Shown here: piece by piece, positions 10,238 to 22,602 of the stretch | Numbering within the stretch: the stretch's first letter is position 1 | Layout: each line of letters opens with the position of its first letter | Source of the DNA: Austropuccinia psidii | Lineage: Eukaryota > Basidiomycota > Pucciniomycetes > Pucciniales > Sphaerophragmiaceae | NCBI GenBank assembly: GCA_023105745.1 | Contig: JALGQZ010000007.1 | Coordinates: 2,029,592-2,093,591 of the forward strand | Reading direction: 5' to 3' | Length of the DNA: 64,000 nucleotides | Notes under the pieces: model-generated | Seen by the model: the letters and a program-made list of their open reading frames with translations, nothing else | Database searches by the model: none | Told to the model about the DNA's origin: nothing | Position numbers and translations under genes: made by a program

Positions 10238-12428
10238 TGTAAGGTTTGTCTATGAAACTCTTGATAATAGTAGCAAAATCAAGAGTACTATGACTGTCCT
10301 CAATAGAAATATATAATATAATAAAATATTATAACCACAAATTTAAATATAATTAGTAAAAATAATTATATATAAAAAAATAAAGTTAATTATTATTATA
10401 AAAATATAATAATAAAAAAAAATATAATAATTATAATAAATTATAATTATTCTATTATTGTTATAGTCACTGACAGTTATAACAATAAGAATTGTAAAGC
10501 TCTTAATGAGACAATTACATGTGGAAATATAAATATTAACCACTTATAAATAATATAAATATTATTTATAAAAGAATTATCACACACACTGTGCAGAAAT
10601 AATTCTTATAGAATAAAATTCTATACAAAAAACTAATACTAGATAAAAAAATATAGAACTTTGGAGAAAACTTACTTATAATATTTATTTAATACAACAA
10701 GTTAAACAACAACAGTTATTATATTAAATAATGATTATAAGTTAAAAACACGTCTAAAATCAATAATTTTAAGGATAAAACAACTTTTTATGATAAAATT
10801 TAAGATTAAAGAGTTTTTAAGAGGAATTTGTGGATTTTAAAAGATATTTAAGATGAAAAATTTTATAATATAAAATATATTATTGATTATTACAACAATA
10901 ATCTGAATTCTATGACTTCAATTCTTTAATTTACAATTAATAAAGAATAAAATAACTTAAGAATTACTTTAATAATAAGATTTTATAAATAATGAAACTT
11001 TACCTGTTTAAATTTCTAATATGATTGGATTGATGAAGAATGATGGACAAAAACAGTGATGAGAAGACTCTTTTTATGTCTTCAGAGCAGCTCTCATGAT
11101 TCATAATGAATATAGAGGGCGTGCTCAGGTAAAAACTGAAAAACCATACTTCAAAACAAAGTTCTTAACTTAAGGCAACTTGTTTTTAATTCCAATTTTA
11201 AACTTACCAGTGTTATTCTTAACTCCATGTAACTTTAATCCTCATTTAAACTAATTATTTTAAGATTTTAATATAAAGAAACTTATTTATATTAAAGTTC
11301 ATCACATGAAAAACTTAAAAATAGAGTTTCAAGCAGAAATCTCTTAAACTCAATTTTTAATTAATTTTTAAAGAAATCATAATTTTCTTTGAGCTTAATT
11401 AAAAGAGTAAATTTCCAGGCTAGTTACCCAGGAAATTTATTTATAAAAGATACTTCAAATTTAATTTTTATATAGATCATATTAAATTCTAAGTTGTGTG
11501 AAATTTCAAGCAAATCCATTAAAATTTGGATTTTTAATGAATTTTTGAAGTTATTGCTATTTTTCCACGTAAAATAGCAATACACACCAAACCTTAGCTT
11601 TTGATAAGGTTTTGATGCTTGTAACTTTAAAGTTTTAAACTTATTTAAGGTTTTTAAGCTTTCTTAAGCTTTGACAGCCCTTAAAACCTTGATTTCAAGC
11701 CTGCATATTGGGATTTACCCTTTGGAAGCTTGGAATTCCTGTCCAAATTGGGATAAAACCAGTTTAAACCTTAAGGTTGGATCAAAGTCTAATCTTAAAG
11801 TTTAAATAAGGTTGAAAATCCTCCAATACAGGTGGATAACCTTAATTGAATCATTGCAGATCCAAAAAGTTGGGTACCCCAGCTCTATTTGGTCTTTTTC
11901 CTTTGTCCCACCTTTTTGTGTGGATTTTGCCCTTTTATTTATTTAAAGCCATACCATGGCTTTAAACCCTTTTAAGTTGAGCTCACGCAGGATTTACATT
12001 CTGTATGGCAAATCCTTAGCCAATTCAGTAAATATACACCACACCTCAATTTTAACTAAAATTTTGGTAACTTTGCATTAACCTTATGCAACTTTAAATT
12101 TAAGCTTATTTAAGCTTAAATTTAACAAGATTAAAAAAAAATGTTAAAAAAGTTACATTAGTACTGTGAGATTCTTAAATCTTCTAATAACACAAGAAAT
12201 AAGTGTTTTTGGGTATAACACCTTATGGATGTACCCTAGGTTATTTTTGGTGTAGAATCCAAAAATGACATAATATTTATAACTTTGTTTATCGAAAAAA
12301 CAGTTATACTTATTTTTTGTTATTTTTTATTTTAAATTCAACTAGAAAGTCTGTTTAAGACAAAATTAACTGTTTATAAAATCATTTGTGGCCTTATGGG
12401 TATGTTATACATACCTCACAGGCACACA
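10238..12428 (-). repeat. 3' LTR of B1
   Basis: Starts TGTGTGCCTGTGAGG (12428) and ends CTTACA (10238) on the minus strand. TATA-like CATAAAAAGAG lies at about 11069-11079, preceded by a GAGCACGCCCTCTATA block. A 15-bp perfect inverted repeat with a 2-nt loop lies at 12094-12125 in U3. The AT-rich U5 includes long AATAATTA runs. Confidence 0.9.
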
Positions 12429-12470
12429 TTCCCTACCACCAAAAAAAAAATTGTACCACAATTTTTTTTT
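12429..12470 (-). other. B1 polypurine-like tract and adjoining hairpin
   Basis: The plus-strand sequence TTCCCTACCACC (12429-12440) is GGTGGTAGGGAA in element sense, the expected plus-strand primer next to the LTR. Beside it is a 13-bp inverted repeat with loop ACC (12442-12454 with 12458-12470). B2 keeps the same arrangement with a different stem sequence (34398-34414). Confidence 0.6.
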
Positions 12471-12549
12471 GTAGTTTACCCCCAAGTTATTTGGGGGGGG
12501 TATAATCCACTGTCCAACCTCTCTACTTATACTTTTAAGTATGTAAAGC

Positions 12550-15500
12550 ACACAATTCAAACTTTTTACTGAGCAATTGGTCTTCTCTCATGTCTGAATT
12601 GTCTGAGAAACCTTTGGGAATCAGGTATTTTGCTTTCTACAATCCACTCATCTTCATGTTGTGGCTTTTCATACCTGACTAAGTATTCTCTTTCATTTTC
12701 CCCCTAAGTCTTCTTTCTTTCAAGACTTTTAGTACCTTTTTCTCCTCACTTAGATCTAGTGGGGGTACTTCTAAGGGTGTTTCATTTCTTAAAGGAAATA
12801 ATTCCTTGTCACTTGAAGTGTAATGCTTTACTAGACTGACAGGGAATGTTGGATGTTTATTTTCCAGTTCTCCTAACAGTTCTACTTGTACTGCATTTGT
12901 CCCATGAAGGGCTTTAATAATAAATGGTCCTGCAAAAGAATCTTTCAATTTCTTTAGGCCTTTAATATTATTAAAGTTCAAGGTTGAAACTAGTATTAGG
13001 TCCCCTACTTTGAATTCTGGGGTTTTATGACTTTTATCCCATTTCTGCTTAGCATATTCAAAGGCATCATTCATGCTTTGATTTGCATGATGTCTCACTT
13101 TATCAAGCAATAGCTTAAAGCTTGAAGAAGGTGGATGAATGTCAACCATATCTTTCTTCAAAGTATCAGTTGGAAGTTTGGGGTTCCATCCTTTTTCCAA
13201 CATTGCAGGGGTCTTGCCTGTTGAAGCATGGATGGAGGTCTTGTAGGCTAATTCCAATGCTGGTATAAGAGTACACCAATCATGGGTAAAGCCATCAGAA
13301 TCTTTAAACTCCAAGCCATAAGCACAAAATCTTCTGATCATGTCCTCAAGGGTTTGAATCATTCTTTCTGCTAACCCATCTGTTTGTGGATGGTATGCTG
13401 TTGAGAATGATAATTTTGTACCCAAAAGCTTATGTAAATTAGTCCATAAGGCTGATGTAAATCTTGGGTCTCTGTCACTAATGATATTTTTAAAGAGACC
13501 AGGATGGGATATTACTCTATTCCAGATCAAAAGAGCCGTATCCATAGCTGTGTCATCTTTGTGACATGGTAAAAAGATTGGTGTTTTGCTATATCTGTCT
13601 ACAATAACAAGACATGCATTGTAACTTTTATCACCGCCAGGTGGTAATGCAGTTACCCAATCCATGTGAACCACTTCGCATGGTGTACTTGGCTCTTGGA
13701 TATGGATCATCAGACCAAATCTTTTACCAGTAGCTTTATTGGCTTTCTGGCATCTATCAAAACTATGACAGTACTCAATGACATCTTTTCTCCAAGATAG
13801 CCACCAGGCACATGTCTTAATTCTTTCCATTGTTCTGTCTTCAGACAGATTTCCAGAATAAATGTTATCATGGCATTCTAGTAGTATTGTGTTGATCAAC
13901 ATTCTATTACATAGGACCATGACACATGTGTGTTTAGATCTATGATATAGTATACCATCAAACAAATGGAATCTTCCATTATCATAAGATGTTTTCCAAA
14001 TATCATCCAGAGAATTAGCCAATGCTGCATCTTTGCAATCTTTGTCAAGTAGAGCAGTAAGTATATGGCAATTTTTATCTTGCTTATAGCTTTCTCTAAC
14101 TTCCTCAAATAATTCTGTTCCCACATCTGTGATGTTAATTCCTTCAATTGGGATTTGAGGTTCTGCACTTGTAGGAAAATAGGAAGGATTTTCAGGTGTA
14201 TTGGGTAATGCCCATCTACTTAAGCCATCAGCATTCCTGTGAATATTTCCAGCTTTATGTACTATGGTAATATTGCCTCTATACTCCTGTATAGCAATCT
14301 GCCATCTTAACATGTGACTGTTTGGAGTTTTCATGTTAAGAAGTGACTTTACTGCGTTACAATCAGTAATTACTTCAAACACACTACCATCAAGATAGTA
14401 ATGAAGTTTTTCCAGAGCCCAAACAACGCAAAGGCACTCCATTTGGCTAGCTCCATATCTGGCCTCAGTAGGTTTAATTTGTCTTGAAATAAAACAAATT
14501 GGACCTTCATAAGGCTTGTCATTGACAATTTGAACTTGATGAAGAGCAGCTCCTAGACCTTCACCACATGCATCAATATACAGCTTGAAAGGAAGTTTCC
14601 AGTCTGGCATCAGTAATAATGGTGCATTGGTCAAGGCATACTTGATTTTATCATATGCTTGAATTCTCTCCTGATTCATTTTGAAAACAGTTTGTTGATC
14701 ACAAAATCTGTATAATGATCTGGCATGGATTGCAAAATGTTTAAGGTGTTGCTTGTAATAACTGGCAAAACCTAAGAAAGACATCATTTCTTTTTTGTTC
14801 TGGGGCAGCTGTTTCAGTAAAACTGCAGCCACTTTGTTCTTATCAACACCAAGGCTTAGTCCTGAGACTACATGTCCTAGTGCTTTTAACTCATGAAACC
14901 CAAAATTACATTTTTTAAGAGAAATTTTCATGTTCACTTGTAGAATTTTCTTAAGTACTAATGAAAGTCTCTCTAAATGTAATTTCCAGGTTTCTGAGCA
15001 AATGATAATGTCATCAATATAAATGATTAACCATCCCTCTGATAGTTCATGTGGGAAAATAGTATTCATCATTCTTTGGTAATGAGAGGGTGCATTTTTA
15101 ATACCAAAAGGAATCCTCAAATATTCATAAATACCACAATGAGCAATTATTCCCAATAATTTTCTAGCATGAGGTGTCAAAACATTTTCGTTAAAGCCTT
15201 TTAGAGCATCCATGGAAGTAATGAATCTTGCTTTGGATAATTGAGTCAAAGTCTCATGAATTCTAGGGATTGGATACCTGTCTGGGATAGTATAGGTATT
15301 CAGTGCTCTAAAATCACCAACCATCTTTGACTTATCATTATGCCAAGTAATGATTACTGGGGTTGTGACTTCTACCTCCTCATTGTGTCCAACTTTTCTA
15401 AGAAATCTCAGTTTCATTAGTTCATTAATATGATTTTCTAATGCTTCTCTAGCACTAGGGCTAGCTGGGTAAGCTGGTCTTCTTAATAGTGGCGGATAGG

Positions 15501-16140
15501 GCCTTTCCACATTGAGCATAATGTCCACCTCATGGCCTTTTATAGCCCCAAGTGGTTCATTATCTGAAGCAAAGGCTTCCCTGTATTGAAATAAAATTTC
15601 AATAAGCTCTTCCTTCATTTCCAGTGTTAGCTCAGGACTAATTTGTGCTTCAATTAATTGACTTGATACAAATTTTTCCTTATTAACATTTTTTACTTGT
15701 TTAATGACAGTAATTTCTCTTTTGTCTAGAGGAAAAGAAAATTTTTGTCTTTTATTTTCCCCTATAGTGAAATACCTGTCTTTATGATTATTAATATCAA
15801 TACCATGAATATTGAGATAATCATTCACAAGTATAAAGTGTTGTGAAGTACAATTATTCATAACAACAATTTCAACTTTCAGTCTTATACTTCCTGCAGG
15901 ATAAGGAAATATGATTGCTGCTTCAAATATACCCAAGGGGTGCATATTTTGGCTAGCACTGCTGAATGTTATACCTTCAATTGGCATTAATTTGTCTTGC
16001 CAATTTGCATAGATTTTGTCAAGATAATCTTTTCCAACACAAGTGCAAAAAGCACCTGAGTCAAGATGTATCTTGGCTTCTGTGTTATTTATCACAATAT
16101 TAGTGATACAAGATGACCCAGCTGTATAAACTTTACCTCA
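12550..16140 (-). pseudogene. pol: pol of B1 (PR-RT-RNase H-IN-chromodomain-like)
   Basis: One open stretch of 1138 codons (16095-12679). The protease has [13 protein letters not shown] has the motif A Asp ([11 protein letters not shown]) and YIDD (about residue 360, plus-strand 15016). RNase H has [36 protein letters not shown] and the ADGLSRW tether. Integrase keeps D-D-E ([23 protein letters not shown]), but the zinc finger is damaged: SGNLSEDR where B2 has SGHLSEDR, and CHSFDRC where B2 has CQTCDRC. A TGA at 16138-16140 separates it from Gag. A frameshift near 12690 pushes the chromodomain-like tail ([17 protein letters not shown]) into another frame. Without the repairs it would not integrate on its own. 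Confidence 0.93.
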
Positions 16141-17694
16141 GGCAGGTTTGGTTTTTTGCATCTTGGCATATTGCACATGTATGAGATCCATACATTCATC
16201 ACTATACTGTGGTAAGTGAGTATGTACCTCAGTGACCTCAAAAGAGACATTAATGTTCTCTATACTAAGTTCTTCTGATACTTCTTATTCTGAAGGCTCA
16301 GAATCACTTTCATGTAAAGATACATCAGTTTCTTTTGTGTCTTCCACTTTTTCAACATTTATCTCATTGACTCTTGTCTTTTTTGTACAAGTGTTTGCCA
16401 AATGAGATGTGCTTCCACATTTATGACATTTCAAAGGAGGTCTGTCATGTGGTTTATTTGGCTTTGAAATTGGTTTCCCACTAGTCTTGTTGTCTATTGG
16501 GGTTTTGGACCAATTTCTTCCAATTTTTGTTCTAGTAGTGATATCCTCCATAGCATTGATATAATCTTCTGTAGAGCAAGGCTCAATACATCTGCTTCTT
16601 ATAGCATGCTCAAGGTCACCACCACATTTTCTTAATATCCTTTTATGTACCATTGTTTCAGACATATCAGGATGAAGGGTATTTAACCTGTCCTTCTGTT
16701 TAAGAAACCAAGTCATGGGCCTGTCCCTCTCAATATTAAAATTGGCTTCTTCAAAAGAATTTTCCATTCTAAATCTCCAGGAATCATTTGCCCATTTGGA
16801 AATAATTTGTTATTTCCACCAAGGCCAAGAATGTTTACCATGGTCTTGTCTCATTTTATAATACCATTTCTTTGCTGATTTGGTAAATAATGAGTTTAAT
16901 CTGGAACTTATGTATTCATCTGGTATTTTAAAGTCTTCTTTGAACATATCAACTGTTTTCATAAATTCCATATGATTATATTCTCCTTCACCACTGAAGG
17001 TTGGCCATTCCTCTAATCTTGGAATGTCCTTAAAATTGCAAGCAGTTTCCACATCATGACTTGAAATTGTATTATTTAAATCATTATTCAAGTTAAGAAC
17101 ATTTCTGTCAAGAATTGGTGTGGATTGCCTTGGCAATTCATGTTTTAGTGATATATTATTAATACTTGATTGAATGTCTTCTTTCAATTCAAGTCTTGCT
17201 TTATCACTTTTTTCCAATTGTTCTTGAAAAAGAGCTGCATTGTGACCAGTAGAATTTTCCAAGTTTTGAACTTGTATTTTCAATTCTCTTAACTGTCCAG
17301 TTATAAAAGAAATTGAGTTCTCATCTGGTTGATTGAGTAAGGTAACTTTAGACTCAAGTCTTTCACAAATCTGCGTCAAAGACACAATATTGTCTTTATT
17401 AACATTTTCAAGGCCAATAATAGTCCTTTGTTGTTCTTTCACTTTTAATATCTCATTACCCAACTTCTGTTGGACATAATAAAATGCTTTAAATTTTGCC
17501 ATAATTCCTTTATTACAAGATTCAAAGTGAGTTACAAGTTTTACAAGATCTATTTCTTTGGGAAAGATTGATTCAATCTTTCCTCCTCCTTGTTTTTGAA
17601 TTCCATCAAGGTTCTTGCCATATTGACCACATTGTCCATGGCTGTCTTTTCCTTCTTTGGGATTCTGTAATTCTGAGGGTAAGGCTTGTTCCAC
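16141..17694 (-). pseudogene. gag: Gag body of B1
   Basis: In the same frame as pol, so the element encodes one Gag-Pol polyprotein, broken by stops at 16810-16812 and 16285-16287. From the start: LQNPKEGKDSHG, a long predicted coiled coil (about codons 45-190, heptad-like Leu/Ile with Glu/Lys), the Gag core (RLEEWPTFSGEGEYNH, AKKWYYKMRQDHG, WPWW; WFLKQKDRL; CGGDLEHAI) and one zinc knuckle CHKCGSTSHLANTC (about 16415), then an acidic linker. Stops such as WWK-stop are single-base changes relative to the C copy (WCKSE). Confidence 0.88.
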
Positions 17695-18482
17695 TAGGGC
17701 TTTGCCTTTTGCTTGCCCTTCTGGTTGGTTTTTGGGGCTTGCTTGGGCCTGTTTGGCACTTGTTGAGGCGGATTTTTGCTGGTGGATGCTTGAGGAGCTT
17801 CCACTGGGCTGGTTCCTTGCCTTGGGCCAACTTCTTCTTCTGATCCTCTGATAACATGCTTTGGTTTTTCAACCAAGCTTTTATCTGTTGGAATTGTCCT
17901 TTGACAGACATGGGTGTCCAACCCATCAGAAGGTCTTCTGTCTTTTCTGGTCCCATGAACTTCTTCACTTGAAGATAAGAGTTCATGGTGCCTATCCAAA
18001 GACTTGGGAGAAGTTCCCACTCTTGTTTTTTTGACGCCAAGAACCAGTTCTTCCATTGAGATTGATAAATCTCCACGGCTGCTTGTTGCAAATGGTTCAG
18101 GTCTAACAGCAATAGAAGTTATGTCAGCTTCTGGACTCTCAATAAGAGGTTCAAAGGTGCTGGCTAACCTTTGGGAACTGGTGGAAGTTCTGGCATCCTC
18201 CATTTGTGCCTCTCCTCTGGGAAGACATTCTTGCCTTCTAGATTTGTGGCTGGAATGTCCTGGTCCAGATCCATTTGATTGGATTGAGTAGTTGCTTCCA
18301 CTTCTAGTAGGAGTCATTTCACGTCAATTTTAATAAAAAATAGAGTAAAATTGAATTCAATTCACCTGCAGGACCTTTAAAGGGCTCTTTGGTTATCAAA
18401 CCCCTTGGTGCTGGACTGGTTTGAATTTCAATACTGGACTCTGAGGTTTCAGAGTCTGAAGAATTTTCTCTGATGGAAGACA
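17560..18482 (-). CDS. B1 spliced overlapping gene (frame b)
   Basis: Exon 1 is 18366-18482 (117 nt; acceptor CTCTAG before TGTCT, donor GTGAAT). Intron 1 is 18304-18365 (62 nt). Exon 2 is 18169-18303 (135 nt; EVEATTQSNQMDLDQD to RHKWRMPELPPVPK). Intron 2 is 18103-18168 (66 nt). Exon 3 starts at 18102 (DLNHLQQAAVEIYQ). All exons are multiples of three and all introns split codons after base 1. Exon 3 carries a Trp-rich conserved block (EWELLPSLW, MNSYLQVKKF, LLMGWTP). After one frameshift near 17800 it ends with YPQNYRIPKK..AMDNVVNMARTLMEF, stopping near 17560. The protein is small and basic at its end, with no recognised domain. It resembles, from memory, short predicted proteins of myrtle rust. 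Confidence 0.6.
17694..18317 (-). CDS. B1 Gag N-terminal frame (frame a), starts inside intron 1 of the overlapping gene
   Basis: ATG at 18317 (MTPTRSGSNYS) opens 207 codons. The ATG is 14 nt upstream of the intron 1 acceptor (ACTAG) of the overlapping spliced gene. The frame is Ser/Pro/Glu-rich and disordered-looking. It ends at a TAG (17694) after KGKQKAKP. A single indel around 17800 in this copy appears to swap the two overlapping frames: up to there frame a is the Gag leader, after it frame a carries RIPKKEKTAMDN, which belongs to the other gene. Corrected, frame a would run into the Gag body at LQNPKEG. Product inferred from the same layout in D and C. Confidence 0.55.
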   Translation of the reverse strand: MTPTRSGSNYSIQSNGSGPGHSSHKSRRQECLPRGEAQMEDARTSTSSQRLASTFEPLIESPEADITSIAVRPEPFATSSRGDLSISMEELVLGVKKTRVGTSPKSLDRHHELLSSSEEVHGTRKDRRPSDGLDTHVCQRTIPTDKSLVEKPKHVIRGSEEEVGPRQGTSPVEAPQASTSKNPPQQVPNRPKQAPKTNQKGKQKAKP

Positions 18483-19015
18483 CTAGAGAAAATTAAAAAT
18501 ATAAGTTATTTCATCAAATAATAAAAATAACTTATAAACTCAACTTATTAAATAAAGTTGTTTTAATGTAATTTATGGCAAATTACGTCAAAAATAAAGA
18601 AAAATGTCTAAGATAAAAAAAAAGTTTTTTAGTAAAGATTTTTATTTTTAAAGATTTTTTATTTGATTTAGTATTTTATTTAAAAAAATAATAATTATGC
18701 AATTAACAAGTTAATTAATCAAAATTGTATTATTATCCACTTTATACTAGAATAACTCAAAGAATAAATTTCAAGTCTGTGATGTGAAAAAGCCACTAGT
18801 TAGACAAAAGAAATTTATTCCAAGTCACTCAATAGTATATTGTTTCAAACAATATTCTTAAGAAGAAAATAACTTTATTAACATTATAAAGATTATTTAT
18901 AAGGGATAAGTCCCAAAAAAGCCAATATTAAGATAAATATGGCAATTGTACATCAAAAAACAGTAAAATAAGGTCTAGAATATGATTTATGTCCCAAAAA
19001 TTGGTTTTAAATCAA
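18483..19015 (-). other. B1 untranslated leader between PBS and small exon
   Basis: AT-rich sequence of about 530 bp without a credible frame. It ends in the polypyrimidine-type acceptor TTAATTTTCTCTAG at 18483. In lineage B/C/D it would be removed with the LTR U5 if the leader is spliced. Confidence 0.5.
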
Positions 19016-19030
19016 GGCCAGGCCCCCAAA
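19016..19030 (-). other. B1 primer-binding site
   Basis: Adjacent to the LTR end (CCTTACA) the minus strand reads TTTGGGGGCCTGGCC. TGGGGGCC begins two bases after the LTR and is shared, with small changes, by C (61255) and both D copies. The priming tRNA is unknown. Confidence 0.65.
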
Positions 19031-21218
19031 TGTAAGGTTTGTCTATGAAACTCTTGATAATAGTAGCAAAATCAAGAGTACTATGACTGTCCTCAATAGA
19101 AATATATAATATAATAAAATATTATAACCACAAATTTAAATATAATTATTAAAAATAATTATATATAAAAAAATAAATTTAATTATTATTATAAAAATAT
19201 AATAATAAAAAAAAATATAATAATTATAATAAATTATAATTATTCTATTATTGTTATAGTCACTGACAGTTATAAAAATAAGAATCGTAAAGCTCTTAAT
19301 GAGACAATTACACGTAGAAATATAAATATTAACCACTTATAAATAATATAAATATTATTTATAAAAGAATTATAACACACACTGTGCAGAAATAATTCTT
19401 ATAGAATAAAATTCTATATAAAAAACCAATACTACATAAAAAAATATAGAACTTTAGAGAAAACTTACTTATAATATTTATTTAATACAACAAGTTAAAC
19501 AACAACAGTTATTATATTAAATAATGATTATAAGTTAAAAACACGTCTAAAATCAATAATTTTAAGGATAAAACAACTTTTTATGATAAAATTTAAGATT
19601 AAAGAGTTTTTAAGAGGAATTTGTGGATTTTAAAAGATATTTAAGATGAAAAAGTTTATAATATAAAATATATTATTGATGATTACAACAATAATCTGAA
19701 TTATATGACTTAAATTATTTAATTTACAATTAATAAAGAATAAAATAACTTAAGAATTACTTTAATAATAAGATTTCATAAATAATAAAACTTTACCTGT
19801 TTAAATTTCTAATATGATTGGATTGATGATGAATGATGGACAAAAACAGTGATGAAAAGCCTCTTTTTATGTCTTCAGAGCATCTCTCATGATTCATAAT
19901 GAGTATAGAGGGCGTGCTCAGGTCAAAACTGAAAAACCATACTTAAAAACAAAGTTCTTAACTTAAGGCAACTTGTTTTTAATTCCAATTTTAAAGTTAC
20001 CAGTGTTATTCTTAACTCCATGTAAGTTTAATCCTCATTTAAACTAATTATTTTAAGTTTTTAATATAAATAAAATTATTTATATTAAAGTTCATCACAT
20101 GAACAACTTAAAAATAGAGTTTCAAGCAGAAATCTCTTAAACTCAATTTTTAATTAATTTTTAAAGAAATCATAATTTTCTTTGAGCTTAATTAAAAGAG
20201 TAAATTTCCAGGCTAGTTACCCAGGAAATTTATTTATAAAAGATACTTAAACTTTAACTTATATATGGATAATATTAAATTCTAAGCTGTGTGAAATTTG
20301 CAAGAAAATCAATTAAGATTTGGATTTTTAATGAATTTTTGAATTTATTGCTATTTTTCCACGTAAAATAGCAATACACACCAAACCTTAGCTTTTGATA
20401 AGGTTTTGATGCTTGTATCTTTAAAGTTTTAAGCTTATTTAAGGTTCTTAAGCTTTATTAAGCTTTGACAGTTCTTAAAACCTTGATTTCAAGCCTGCAT
20501 ATTGGGATTTACCCTTTGGCAGCTTGAAATTCCTGTCCAAATTGGGATAAAACCAGTTTAAACCTTAAGGTTGGATCAAAGCCTAATCTTAAAGTTTAAA
20601 TAAGGTTGAAAATCCTCCAATACAGGTGGATGACCTTAATTGAATCATTGCAGATCCAAAAAGTTGGGTACCCCAGCTCTATTTGGTCTTTTTCCTTTGT
20701 CCCACCTTTTTGTGTGGATTTTGCCCTTTTATTTATTTAAAGACATACCATGGCTTTAAACCCTTTTAAGTTGAGCTCACGCAGGATTTACATTCTGTAT
20801 GGCAAATCCTTAGCCAATTCAGTAAATATACACCACACCTCAATTTTAACTAAAATTTTGGTAAGTTTGCATTAACCTTATGCAACTTTAAATTTAAGCT
20901 TATTTAAGCTTGAATTTAACAAGATTAAAAAAATGTTAAAAAAGTTACATTAGTACTGTGAGATTCTTAAATCTTCTAATAACACAAGAAATAAGTGTTT
21001 CTGGGTATAACACCTTATGGATGTACCCTAGGTTATTTTTGGTGTAGAATCCAAAAATGACATAATATTTATAACTTTGTTTATCCAAAAAAAGTTATAC
21101 TTATTTTTTGTTATTTTTATTTTAAATTCAACTAGAAAGTCTGTTTAAGACAGAATTAACTGTTTATAAAATCATTTGTGGCCTTATGGGTATGTTATAC
21201 ATACCTCACAGGCTCACA
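19031..21218 (-). repeat. 5' LTR of B1
   Basis: Starts TGTGAGCCTGTGAGG (21218) and ends CTTACA (19031). TATA-like CATAAAAAGAG at about 19861-19870. The near-palindrome at 20887-20918 has one mismatch. The downstream third is nearly identical to the 3' LTR, but patches in U3 (for example about 20245-20350) differ much more. Confidence 0.9.
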
Positions 21219-22602
21219 GAAAGTTTTAAATAATACTTACTTGTTGGTACTAAAGGTATAATTGAATAATGTGATGATTTGGAAAAAACAGAAAGAGGAG
21301 GCCTCTTTTAAGTCTAAGACAGCTCACAGAGGCGTGCCATGGAGAAAAATGAAAAACCAGTGAGTGAGAAAACAATAAAAAATTTTGAATTATTGATTGC
21401 ATCATCTGTTGTCACATAAGATTATCATAATTACTTAATTGAGGCTTTTACATGACTACCAACCCATTTATGGCTAAGAATAAAAGGAATAGCAAATTTA
21501 AATCCTCTTTTATCCCAAAAGAATCCTTGATTCCTCAAAGTTATCAATTTCATAGGAAATTTCATCACAGAATGTATTTTCTGTAAATTTTTAAAGATTC
21601 TGTGTTTCACATGGAATCATCAAAAATGGACTATTAGTAAAACTTTTAGTTTTACCTATAGAAGTATAATTATTTTTGGTTTTTATATGAATTATAAAGT
21701 TTTGAATTGGTCCTGTAGGTTTCAGAAATATTAATTAAGAATTGTTTTTAATGAATTTTTGATGTTTTTACCTCATTTCTACATAGAATTGCAAATAGAA
21801 GTATATGGCTGGTTGCCATGAGGTAAATCACTGGATACTAGTCCAAAAAGTGTTTTCATTAATCTTTTGGGGCTTATTCATGGAGGCCGATTAATAATTG
21901 ACATGGTTGCAGGAGTCTAGGTTGCTCTTTACCTCCTTGGCACATCAAAATAGCGGCTTATTTGCAATTATTTTATGATTTACTAAAGGTGTGACATGGT
22001 AAATAAGTTCCCAAAGGGTTTTAGCTTACTAATCGGGCCAAGATCAGCCATGAATACATGCTTTGGAGCTTTCCACACCTCAGAGGCCTCAGAAGTTGGG
22101 TACCCTGGCTCTCTTTGATGTCTTTTGTCCTCTCTAGCTATTGTCCCATCAAAAATAGAGATTCAGGCTTCAAGACTGATATCCACTATGGGTGTACCAA
22201 AAGTGCATATAGGAATACCATAATATTGATTTCTCAAAACATGCATAACAATATTCTTAGTGTATATGTAACATGGGATTTCTCACATTCCCATTATTTT
22301 GGCGTGAAATTGAGAAAAACAAAAATTTTCATGGATATTTTATGTGGTATTGAAGTATTTTCTATATTACCACCTCAAAAAGCTGATTTGAGCTTATTCA
22401 CTCTATGGAGCTACCCTAGCTGAAATTTTGCGTAGTTTAAATCCATGAATTTAATTACTAAATAAAAAGTTATTCATCTTTTCTGAAATCAAAAATGATG
22501 AATTTTGAATATATGCATGACTTATGGGTTATGCATAGTTCAGAATTTATTTTTAAGATAACTGTGGCCTATTTGGGTATGTAAAATATACCTCAAGGCT
22601 CA
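21219..22602 (-). repeat. Solo C LTR, right half
   Basis: Starts TGAGCCTTGAGG at 22602. Together with 9727-10237 it makes about 1.9 kb, some 300 bp longer than the C LTR at 59674-61254. The extra sequence lies around 22140-22440. The LTR holds a perfect splice-donor-like AACAA|GTAAGTATT on the minus strand at about 21230-21245, also present in the plus-strand C LTR (60735). Confidence 0.85.

Larger units (their letters stand above)
10238..21218 (-). mobile_element. Complete Ty3/Gypsy element B1 (about 11.0 kb)
   Basis: Two LTRs of 2188 and 2191 bp flank one gag-pol unit on the minus strand, with a primer-binding site at the 5' side and a G-rich tract (GGTGGTAGGGAA) before the 3' LTR. It inserted into a C-type solo LTR; the flanks GAAAG (21219-21223) and AAAAG (10233-10237) match 4 of 5. 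The Gag-Pol frame is interrupted by three stops and the chromodomain by a frameshift, so this copy is recently dead and not ancient. It is the best full-length example in the window. Confidence 0.92.

Noticed and set aside
10343..10543. Matching 66-codon open frames at 10343-10543 and 19136-19336
   Set aside because: They are the same AT-rich U5 segment of the two B1 LTRs; the Ile/Tyr-rich peptide is composition only.
12679..16095. Counting the 1138-codon B1 pol frame as an active element
   Set aside because: Upstream stops, a damaged integrase zinc finger and a frameshifted chromodomain make autonomous activity unlikely.
22058..22423. 121-codon plus-strand open frame
   Set aside because: It lies in U3 of the solo C LTR, antisense to it, with no family support; probably chance.
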